Part shown: positions 8,081 to 15,243 of the stretch, one piece after another
Position numbering within the stretch: the first letter of the stretch is position 1
Layout: every line of letters starts with the position of its first letter
Source: Suillus spraguei
Taxonomy: Eukaryota; Basidiomycota; Agaricomycetes; Boletales; Suillaceae
Direction of reading: 5' to 3'
DNA: 15,243 nucleotides
Assembly (NCBI GenBank): GCA_016800925.1
Contig: JABCPU010001130.1
Location: forward strand, 1-15,243
The notes under the pieces: model-generated
Database searches by the model: none
The model's input: only the letters and a program-made list of their open reading frames with translations
Told to the model about the DNA's origin: nothing
Made by a program: the position numbers and the translations under genes

Positions 8081-8464
8081 ACTATGCTCGGTGGCCCATT
8101 ATACGAGTGCCAGCGAACGACATAGCAATGTTGGGCACCTTAGCCACGTCATCCTTGTGAACGATTACACCTGCTTTGAACGTTTTACTGGCAATGTTAC
8201 GGTCGTACATGCGGTAGTGGAGCAATTGAAATGTGGCTCAAATCGGTATAACAGTATGATGAGGTCTCTAGGTGAATCCAAGAAACGCTGGCACGTGGAT
8301 CACATTCATATTGATCCATCCACTTCCCACCAATCGTACATTCTATTAGGAAGTTGAATCCTTGCACTGGTGATGACTCGGATGCAACTATCTCGTCATC
8401 GGTTTTTCGAGGGGGACTGACGTGACTGGGGTTCCCGAACGTTGCCATCGCGTTCGCTAGCACA

Positions 8465-8471
8465 TATATAA
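8465..8471 (+). promoter_or_regulatory. TATA box of the aspartic protease gene
   Basis: TATATAA lies 37 bases before the ATG at 8508 and downstream of the duplicated region R1. This leaves room for only a very short 5' leader. Confidence 0.5.
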
Positions 8472-8507
8472 TGAGCAACCGATTATGATATAGCTCCCCA
8501 GCAAACC

Positions 8508-9970
8508 ATGTTCTCCACTGTACCCTTGTTGACACTCCTGGCCTTGTCAGTCACGGGATCGCCCGTTGAAGTTCGCAATTCCCGCATCACTCTCCCCATA
8601 ACCAGGAGGCTAAAATCCTCCAATGGTACCAACCAGGTACAGCACGATGAAGCTCGCGTGGCGGCCTTCAGGGACAACAGCACGCATGACCGACGTGCTA
8701 ATATTCCGTTGGCAAACGAAAAGTGGTTCTACATCACATCAGTTGGCATTGGCTATCCCCCACATATTGTAAGTTCAACGCTGAGAAACATGCGGCTGCT
8801 AATTTATCACTGAAGACAACTTGATTGTCGACACCGGTAGCGCAGTCACATGGGTTGGCGCCAACAAGAAGTACGAAATAACCGCCACCAGCCTCGAGAC
8901 TCCATTGGAGGTGACAGTAACATACGAAGCTGCCTTCTTCACCGGTATGACATACAACACTACCATGAGTTGAAAATACCTACGATCATCTATAGGACAT
9001 CTATTCACTGATATCCTCACTTTCCGTAATGCATTCACTACCACAATGGTAATCGGTGTTGCTTCTAATTATCGGGGCGTGGAATATAACGGTGTCCTTG
9101 GCATCGGGCCTGGACGCTTGTCAGCCGGCGCCGTGAAAAATAATCCGGAAATGGAGCTCGAGACTATCACTCAGCGCCTGTCTGACACCGGCAGCATTTC
9201 TCAGCCCTTGTTGGTATATTTCTCCAACCCTCCAGTAGGGATGAACCCGACGGCAGTGGAGTACTCGACTTTGGTAAACCTAACCCTGCCCTCTACACGG
9301 GCGACATCGTATACACGTAAGCTACCTCAGCTCCTAGATCCATCCAGACTGATAGTAATTGTTTTGTTTCAGTTCTGTCACCACAATCCCCACCGCATCG
9401 AACTATTGGGGTATCGAACAGAGGATTACCTACGGCACCACGGAGATCTTACCCGCCGCCCCTGGTATCGTGGATTCTGGCTGCACCTTTATTTACCTTG
9501 CCTCCGGTATGTATTTAGAGTCAGCGACTGATTTTTACGCATTCTAATCAACGTTTGATAGATGCCTTTGAGAATTACAGGGCTGCAACCGGCGCTGAAT
9601 TTGATGCGACAACTAAACTTCTCTCTATTACCCCTGAGCAGTACGATGCACTGGATGACCTGAATTTCCATATTGAGGACGTATGTCAATTCTGTCAACC
9701 CTAATATCCCTTGTTCACCATTTTTCATGGCAGCAAACCTACACTCTCACCCGTAACGCCCAAATCTGGCCTCGTCATCTCAACTCCAAGATTGATGGTC
9801 TTGACAATGGTATATATCTCGCGGTTGTAAGCCTTAGCACACCCGTTGGCCATGGGGAAGACTTTCGTCTTGGCTATGTATTCCTCCAGCGCTTCTACGC
9901 TTCTTTCGATATCGTCAAGTCCCGCGTCGGTTTTGCCACAACCCGGTTCACTGATGCAACCACCAACTAA
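8508..9970 (+). CDS. Secreted aspartic protease, polyporopepsin-like (A1 family), six exons, frameshifted
   Basis: A pepsin-type acid protease, expected to be secreted and activated by propeptide removal. Exons: 8508-8772, 8816-8944, 8996-9316, 9373-9506, 9562-9680, 9734-9970 (stop TAA 9968-9970). A signal peptide (MFSTVPLLTLLALSVTGS) is followed by a basic propeptide (ITLPITRRLK). The first catalytic motif LIVDTGSAVTW is at 8821-8853; the second is IVDSGCTFIYLA with Asp codon 9473-9475, where Cys replaces the usual Thr/Ser. The flap region reads VTYEAAFFTG instead of a Gly-rich flap. The C-terminus FLQRFYASFDIVKSRVGFAT is typical of the family. Exon 3 contains a one-base frame loss at about 9250-9258, between GMNPTAV and GVLDFGKPNPALYTGDI. 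Intron 1 has a perfect donor GTAAGT at 8769 that breaks the frame; donor GTTCAA at 8773 keeps it. With one base regained in exon 3 the gene would encode about 401 residues, normal for the family. It is either a young pseudogene or carries a sequencing error. Confidence 0.88.
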
Positions 9971-10948
9971 GATGGAATTGCCGAAGTATAGGAAGCATCG
10001 TTTCTCGGACGCAAAGCAGCATACGGATTTTAAAGGTTGTACGGACTATTCTCAAATAGACTATAGAGGTCTTATTCCTTAGTTGGGTTTGGTTTATAGC
10101 AGTACAAGTGAATATTGTTGTTGCGCGGCTCGTCTTGTAGAAGGAAATTCTGTGCGACTTGCGTCTAATATTTTCTTTTGTGCACCAATACATAGTATAT
10201 TTATTATTGTCGTCTATTCTGTGCTGTGAAAATAGAACTCTCCCCAATGAGAATGTCTTTGGGGTTTGTCTCTAATACACGTAACCGAGTGATTTCATTA
10301 TGATAGATAGATAATAGATTTTTTTTATTCTTGTTTATTGTCCTTTGGAGCGGGGCCCTATGGTGAACACTACATACGGTATCGTACTATTCTGTGTATG
10401 TATATTGTATAGTCAATGCTGTGCAATGGCCCGTGCTGATGCATGGACGGTGACGCCGTCTTAAGGCGTTAAGTTAGTGTTACATTATGTGCGTTTCTCC
10501 CTTCTTCCTTGCTCCCTTTTCTCTCAACCTCCTGTCATTGTTCTTTCTCCTTTTAGGGGATGACATCGCCGAAGGTTTGTTCCAGTCTGCCGTAGATAAT
10601 AGATGATTGCACTTATACAGATGTCATGTTGTCAAGGTTTTGTTTAGCTTGTTGGCACCTCCACCTCACAGAGATACCTGGACAGGCATTAGTAGTAGTT
10701 GACCAGCTCAGCCTGAAGGCTACATTACTCGAGTTAGATCAATTTCTCTAATATGAGTACTCAAACTCTAATATGCGTCAAGCTGACATATGGTCAGTAG
10801 ATTTCATTTCATAAGTCATATGCATATGCATATACATAACACACAACATATGCGAGTAGGTAAACCAGCACTAAAACTATCTTTAGAAACTATGACTATG
10901 TCTGTCACCATAAAATCACCGACGACAACCCCACTGAAATAAATAAGT
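9971..10948. other. Intergenic region, no gene seen
   Basis: This is the 3' flank of the protease and the 3' flank of the minus-strand gene that follows. It holds a short GATA microsatellite (10302-10313), a CT-rich tract (about 10493-10557) and a CATATG-rich run (10817-10840). Open frames are short and without motifs. Confidence 0.5.
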
Positions 10949-11846
10949 TCAAGCGATGCCCATGTTACTGATGTCAACAACGCGGTGGTAACGACCACCA
11001 GCGCGTACATCGAGGGGACGGCGTTCGGAAAATGCCATACGTATGTACCATTGAAGTGTCTGCTGGGGAGAGCGCCGCTCGTTCATGTCCAAATATATGG
11101 GGCGCGTGTGCTCTGGGTAGCGTTCTCTGCAAACAGGCGCCAAGGGATAACGATTGATCATTCCACGTAAGACGGTCGGGTCCTGCTCACGTGAAATTTC
11201 ATCATACTGGGAGTATGGCCAACAGGATTGTGGATATGCTGGCGCCGGAGCGGGGGGAAGAGGGATGTTCGAGCGAGCAGCGCTCGATTTGGCACGAATG
11301 CGTTCCGCCAGTCTGCCGCTACGCGCGTCATGGTCGTGAGAGGTCAGCGGTACATCAGCCGAAGCTTGATTTAAAGTGGCCTCATGCCTCTGCTTTGTGC
11401 GTGGAATGGAGGGGTAGGCTTGTTGACTGCTTGTACCCAAATTGTGGCTAGGGATTTGGGGTTTGATACTTTGGGAGTTCAAAGAAAGTGCTCTGAAACC
11501 ACTGCGAGGGAGGCCCTCTGTCGGTTCAGGGGAATGAGGAAACTTGGCCAGCAAGTCCGAGTCCGTATGAGTGTTAACTTTTGCGCGAGTCGGCCCATGG
11601 TAGTAGTAAGCATGCTCGATGTCGGAGTTTTGTAACGGAGTCTTGCCACGGTATGCGTGTTGAAAAGGATCGTCATGAGGGGGCTCGCGCTTCCTTCCTT
11701 CTGAAGAGAATGGCATTGATTTTGAGTGCTTAAACGACACCTTCTGGTCGTCGTTGAATCTGAGGGGTATTTATTAGTATGATTACAATGAGCAGAACTC
11801 GAAAGCGATCGACTCACTTTTGGATCATCTTCTTGAAGGAATTCAT
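10949..11846 (-). CDS. Unrecognised fungal protein, two exons, 279 residues
   Basis: I do not recognise the family. Exon 1 is tiny, complement(11818-11846), 29 bases encoding MNSFKKMIQ and part of a Lys codon. The intron, complement(11760-11817), 58 bp, has donor GTGAGT, a perfect branch site TACTAAT and acceptor CAG. Exon 2, complement(10949-11759), continues the frame with KFNDDQKVSFKHSKSMPF and stops at TGA (10949-10951). The splice restores a clean frame and an ATG, which exon 2 lacks at its start. The protein is hydrophilic, rich in Ser, Pro, Arg and His, with a Pro-rich stretch (IPLPPAPAPAYPQ), no signal peptide and no membrane segment. It looks largely disordered, apart from a C-terminal part (QTLQWYIRMAFSERRPLDVR) that may be folded. 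The role is unknown. Confidence 0.7.
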
Positions 11847-11931
11847 GATTGATGTAAGGAAATGAGGGATGTAAGGTTGCAAAATATATGAGATGGTATG
11901 TGTCTGCTGGTGCAAGGAATCTCCCTGTCAG

Positions 11932-11939
11932 TATATAAA
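11932..11939 (+). promoter_or_regulatory. TATA box, plus strand
   Basis: TATATAAA lies about 85 bp from the divergent ATG at 11846 and 31 bp before a plus-strand ATG at 11963. It may drive the small Cys/His-rich frame downstream. Position is the only support. Confidence 0.35.
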
Positions 11940-12032
11940 GGTCGAGCTACTGTGGATGCGCCATGGGGTCCATTACCACAACCACAAAGCAATTTCTCAA
12001 TATCCGAAAACAATTCAATTGTGGATGCATTG

Positions 12033-12218
12033 ATGAATGTTCCGATCACCCACCTAGAACCAAATCAATGCCGTGGATATTGCCACATTTGCATGATAAA
12101 GGTAAAATATGCGACAACCAAGCAATTATGTGGTACAGTTGCCACAGGCTGGCACAATGAATGCATCATGCGTCTTTGCTCATTAGGATATCTTGAGATC
12201 ATAGCTTGTGCTCAATGA
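12033..12218 (+). CDS. Small Cys/His-rich reading frame, hypothetical (61 residues)
   Basis: The frame is open from 11898 to 12218, but the TATA box at 11932 lies inside it, so I choose the first ATG in frame after that box (12033). The product has regularly spaced Cys and His: CRGYCHIC, then LCGTVATGWHNECIMRLC, i.e. C-x2-C, a later Cys, H-x2-C and C-x4-C. This is reminiscent of a small RING- or treble-clef-like zinc site but lacks a full ligand set, so no family is claimed. There is no clear intron. An alternative is an overlapping frame from ATG 11963 to 12160, which has fewer ordered Cys residues. Confidence 0.3.
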   Translation: MNVPITHLEPNQCRGYCHICMIKVKYATTKQLCGTVATGWHNECIMRLCSLGYLEIIACAQ

Positions 12219-12565
12219 ACACGCGACAAAATGACGGACAGCACACCGACCTGGACGCATTGGACACAAGCATAGGGAACGATATGCACGGAGATGCTGA
12301 CGAAAAAAGCTAACTTGCTCTTGGGATTGTCTCACTTGACAAGACCACTCAGCGTAAGTTTACAGCACAGCGAATTCGACCGGCTATATTTTACCCCAAA
12401 TTGCTCAATATCAATAAAGATGCATGGAGTGCCTTCAGCTGACATCTCAAGCAATCTGAAGGTGATGTAAACAATTGTTATTACACAGAATTACACGCAC
12501 GATTACTTGACCTCCGGTGTGCTTGCCACTTGGAGGATGGACCCGGGACCAATCATAGCCTTGAA
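12215..12565 (+). pseudogene. Possible degraded coding stretch
   Basis: One plus frame runs about 117 codons with only two stops (TAA at 12309, TGA at 12438), each one C-to-T change from a sense codon (CAA, CGA). It includes KFTAQRIRPAIFYPKLLN and YYTELHARLLDLRC. I recognise no family. The support is only that stops are fewer than expected by chance. Confidence 0.2.
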
Positions 12566-12878
12566 GAGGTTTGAATTATTGATCTCTAAAAGTCTCGAAA
12601 TACTCTAGCTCCCATCAGGATGAATGGAACGTCGGCTGCAAAAATTTAGTTGCCTGTTTCACGGTAAAATCTAGAACCCATATTCACTTCTTCAACCGCG
12701 CAATTCGCATACGATCCATACGTCTGCACAGTATCGTGCACAAAAAGCCCTAACGGAGACCTATGTCCAACCTTCTCTACCCGTCATTAATTCATTGCTA
12801 GCCTTGAACTTAAGAAGGAACGCCAGGGCACAAAGTGTGGAGTAACCTTAATATATGCAGCAACAAACGATGTAAGGT
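12566..12878. other. Spacer without recognisable gene
   Basis: Short frames only on both strands, and no motif or splice pattern seen. Confidence 0.4.
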
Positions 12879-13301
12879 ATGACCTACGATGAATCTGAGC
12901 CTAGCGCTTCCTTGCTTCGGTGCGGGGTAAGGAACATTTCAACTCTTGACGACATTAGGGAAGGACCTCGATTCTTGGAGGGCAGTCCATTCGAAGATAT
13001 TTTGAATGACGAGTCTTTCAGCAATCGTTTACAGAATATGCCTCTTACAAAAAAGCGCATCATAACAAGTGTCCGTACCGTCTGGACACATCGCAGTACT
13101 ACGATCCAAATCCCTGTGGTACATTCAACGACATCACTCAGTAAGAAGCTCCTCCACTCTAGCATCAATCGCCTGAGGAGTAGTTGTCGATGCCCAGCGA
13201 TTCACGACTTTCCCGTTCTTATCAATCAAGAACTTCTCGAAGTTCCACTACGTGGGAAGTTACGTCAGCTACGTGCACATCGGCGATCTGACCCCACATA
13301 A
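12879..13301 (+). CDS. Doubtful reading frame, partly antisense to glutathione peroxidase
   Basis: ATG 12879 opens a 140-codon frame. The first 85 codons lie outside the peroxidase gene and have a hydrophilic, protein-like composition (REGPRFLEGSPFEDILNDES). The rest is antisense to the last peroxidase exon and intron. A TATA-like AATATATG is at 12849-12856. No family is recognised, and the overlap argues against a real gene of this length. Confidence 0.18.
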   Translation: MTYDESEPSASLLRCGVRNISTLDDIREGPRFLEGSPFEDILNDESFSNRLQNMPLTKKRIITSVRTVWTHRSTTIQIPVVHSTTSLSKKLLHSSINRLRSSCRCPAIHDFPVLINQELLEVPLRGKLRQLRAHRRSDPT

Positions 13302-13870
13302 CGAACCTTGATTCTGGAGAGGCCCATGAGGCCAGCTTTCTCATTCTTGAGCCATCGGTAAACAGAGTTCGTGTTGTCGCCGTTTACGTCAGACTTCTTC
13401 ATAAGAGGAAAGTTCACTCCGTGATTGACCTCGCAGAAAGATGCAATGGCGGCATCGTCACCAGGCTCTTGTCCGCCAAACTATTGGATATAATTTAGCT
13501 CTATGACGCAGTGAAACAGTAACTGGAGCAGCGTAGACCCACTTGGTTGCATGGGAAACCGAGAATGATGAAGCCACGTTCCTTGTGCTTGTCGTACAAA
13601 GCCTGAAGGCCTAGGTGTCCAGTATCCTCTATCAATTGCATACAACTTCAAAGACTATAGATTGAACCTTGGTATTGGGGAGTGAAACCACTGGAGATTC
13701 CAAAGAGTAAATCGCTCGTAGGTCTACCATAGTTACCAACTGACTTACCACTTCGATGCAACATTGACAACCAAGACAACCTTGCCCTTAAGTTGTTCAA
13801 AGTCATATGTTTGCCCGCTGGGCAACTCTGTTTTCAGATCGTAAAAAGTATTTCCAGAGGCAGAAGACAT
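13134..13870 (-). CDS. Glutathione peroxidase (thioredoxin-type, Cys-based), five exons, 166 residues
   Basis: It reduces hydrogen peroxide and organic hydroperoxides; fungal members of this type use thioredoxin rather than glutathione. Exons (complement): 13749-13870, 13668-13690, 13543-13610, 13307-13480, 13134-13247; introns are 58, 57, 62 and 59 bp. Motifs in order: [20 protein letters not shown] with the peroxidatic Cys (its codon is split by intron 1), [15 protein letters not shown] with the catalytic Gln, [20 protein letters not shown] with the second Cys expected to resolve the disulfide, and [18 protein letters not shown] with the catalytic Trp and Asn. The start MSSASGN at 13870 is the only in-frame ATG. 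The frame stays open upstream with an Arg-rich stretch (PFRRKLVTAPSRIQ) that looks like a mitochondrial presequence but lacks an ATG. Two donors are GTTCAA and GTTCGT instead of GTRAGT. The gene looks intact. Confidence 0.95.
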
Positions 13871-13948
13871 CGTTCGTCGTGAAGGTGAAGGTACTAGTTG
13901 GATACGTGAGGGCGCAGTAACAAGTTTACGCCGGAATGGCTGAAACAA

Positions 13949-14470
13949 CCGGCAAGTCCCACCGATTTCACAGAGTGAAATATGGCTATTATTGCCCTAC
14001 GCCAGATCTGATGCTGGAATATTGTGTAACCAAGCGTGGTCGGGTCAGCGAAGAAGTGAGACTCGTGAATGATACAACCTTCATCGACTAGCAAGATGGT
14101 TGGTGCTCGCTGCTTAGTGATACTATCATCTTCACACGATATCTTATCTTTCGTGAAGACTCCAGCTCGGAATTTAACTAAGGATCTCCCATTCACACAC
14201 GAACTTATGTACAGGCCGATAGATATAGATTCTAACCACACAACTTAGCAGAGGGTGAGCACGGGCTATTGTATTACATAAGTGCGCAGGACACTGGTGT
14301 CGGTATTCACGATAATTATTTAGACTGGTGGCCCGAGGTATAGTTTGCCTGAAAAAATTTATAGGGTGGCATAATCAACCAACCCAACCTGCATCTGTAC
14401 ACGCAATATCAACCGAGCTAGTTTGAAACTACATCTGCAACCAAGAATACTTGCCCATGTAAAATTAAAC
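13949..14470. other. Upstream region of glutathione peroxidase, no gene seen
   Basis: A minus-strand open frame (14241-13894) has no recognisable motif and overlaps the peroxidase 5' region, so it is taken as chance. A good acceptor, TTGTTTCAG (minus, just above 13938), could belong to a 5' intron of the peroxidase gene, but no upstream coding exon was identified. Confidence 0.4.
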
Positions 14471-14474
14471 CGAA

Positions 14475-14770
14475 TTTATTGCCGCGACCATGAGCGGTGG
14501 TACAAACCACTGCTTCTTCTTGAAATCAAAGTCAGGGTATCGATGTTTTGATCAAGTACATCTTCCTGGAAACGCCGTCCAGGTCTAGGTGAAGGCCCCA
14601 ACACAAAGCTCTAGCTTGTACTGAATCATGTCATGGACACGCGCCCTTCTCTTCAAGTCGCCCTTCTCTTTAACCACATCGAGCTGCCCAGCATGTTCAA
14701 AGGCAGACAGCACAAGTTGTTTTATAACAGCAAGTAATTTAACTCTCCACCAGGTGGCTAGGGCTAATTT
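14475..14770 (-). pseudogene. Degraded coding remnant, family not recognised
   Basis: On the minus strand, 14770 down to 14585 is open for about 61 codons without an ATG start and reads like a real protein: QLVLSAFEHAGQLDVVKEKG followed by DLKRRARVHDMIQYKLELCV, then TAG. The neighbouring frame continues with PRPGRRFQEDVLDQNID, and the first frame resumes with DFDFKKKQWFVPPLMVAAIN. Frame changes and two stops break it. It has no intron signals. It looks like the 3' end of a lost gene, next to the start of repeat R2. Confidence 0.45.
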
Positions 14771-14812
14771 TTACTTGCAAAATCCACGTTGAGAGATGAT
14801 TTATGGCCTTTC

Positions 14813-15243
14813 TGTACGTGTTCCTATGTGTCCTGCCTGAATGACACATCTCAACCTATTTCGTCATAACAAGTTTTCACTGGGAACGTTCAGGACCGGA
14901 CTGCGGCAGCACTATGCTCGGTGGCCCACTATACAAGTGCCAGCGAACGCCATGGCAATGCTGGGCACCTTAGCCAGGTCAGTCATCCTGGTGAATGATT
15001 ACACCTGCTTTGAACGTTTTTACTGGCGATGTTACGGTCGTACACGGTAGTGGAGCAATTGAAATGTGGCTCAAATCGGTATAACAGTATGATGAGGTCT
15101 CTAGGTGAGTCCAAGAGAAACGCTGGCACATGAATCACATTCAAATTCATCCATCCACTTCCCACCAATCGTACATTTTATCGGGAAGTCGAATCCTTGC
15201 ACTTGTGATAACTCGGATCGCAACTATCTCGTCATCGGTTTTT
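14813..15243 (+). repeat. Direct repeat R2, uninterrupted copy of the protease upstream region
   Basis: It matches R1 (7402-8410 minus its two insertions) through to the right window edge, with scattered substitutions and small indels such as a 4-base GTCA duplication near 14978. It provides the empty sites for both insertions (14834-14835 and 14911-14912). By analogy with R1, a gene start would be expected about 100 bp beyond the window. Confidence 0.9.

Larger units (their letters stand above)
7402..8410 (+). repeat. Direct repeat R1 upstream of the aspartic protease (carries two insertions)
   Basis: Segments 7402-7424, 7842-7920 and 8081-8410 match 14813-15243 in order at high identity, for example the shared GGACCGGACTGCGGCAGCAC and TGGAGCAATTGAAATGTGGC. 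The two interruptions are the elements at 7425-7841 and 7921-8080. R1 ends about 100 bp before the protease ATG, so it probably includes the promoter-distal upstream region. A CCAAT box at about 8331-8335 is kept in both copies. Confidence 0.9.

Noticed and set aside
8965..8995. An AT-AG intron with ATGAGT as a decayed donor in the aspartic protease
   Set aside because: It would be only 31 bp and gives the wrong phase. A normal GTATGA donor at 8945 gives a 51 bp intron in phase and a better family match.
11154..11635. Plus-strand frames over the unrecognised minus-strand gene
   Set aside because: They overlap a spliced minus-strand gene with a clean frame and have no motif or start context of their own.
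13894..14241. Minus-strand frame upstream of glutathione peroxidase (115 codons)
   Set aside because: No recognisable domain, and it overlaps the 5' part of the peroxidase gene in another frame.

Overview
The window reads as a piece of filamentous-fungal, most likely agaricomycete (mushroom-type basidiomycete), genomic DNA. Reasons: protein genes are cut by many 43-62 bp GT-AG introns, the secreted aspartic protease is of the polyporopepsin type, and the main retroelement is a Ty3/gypsy chromovirus with a C-terminal chromodomain. The assignment rests on family recognition by eye; no database search was possible.

Left third (1-5196): dead retroelements. Positions 1-397 (minus strand) hold a frameshifted gypsy-type gag and 558-987 a probable LTR of the same leftward element (element A). 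Facing it on the plus strand is a pol region (element B, about 988-5196): aspartic protease, reverse transcriptase, RNase H, integrase and chromodomain, then a polypurine tract and a 470 bp LTR with TGTCAC/GTGACA ends. Pol is broken by many frameshifts and stop codons; several of the base changes look like CpG decay, including the loss of a catalytic Asp in the RT active site. Element A probably inserted into element B.

Middle (5197-8460): nested DNA elements. A 1265 bp hAT-type element (5695-6959) has matching ends, a perfect 8 bp target duplication and a minus-strand remnant of the transposase C-terminal domain; most of its interior is a 10 bp-period minisatellite. Next to it are a 417 bp long-TIR MITE-like element (7425-7841) and a 160 bp insertion (7921-8080). 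Both can be delimited exactly because an uninterrupted copy of the host sequence lies at the right end of the window (14813-15243).

Right half (8460-15243): genes. A polyporopepsin-like secreted aspartic protease (8508-9970, plus, six exons, one clear frameshift); an unrecognised two-exon gene (10949-11846, minus); a small Cys/His-rich reading frame behind a TATA box (about 12033-12218, plus); a well-preserved five-exon glutathione peroxidase (13134-13870, minus); and a degraded, unrecognised coding remnant (14475-14770, minus). The final 430 bp repeat the upstream region of the aspartic protease, so a second protease copy may start about 100 bp beyond the right edge.

The genes do not form a pathway visible from the sequence. 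The window looks like an ordinary genic region next to a transposon graveyard, with a partly duplicated protease locus.
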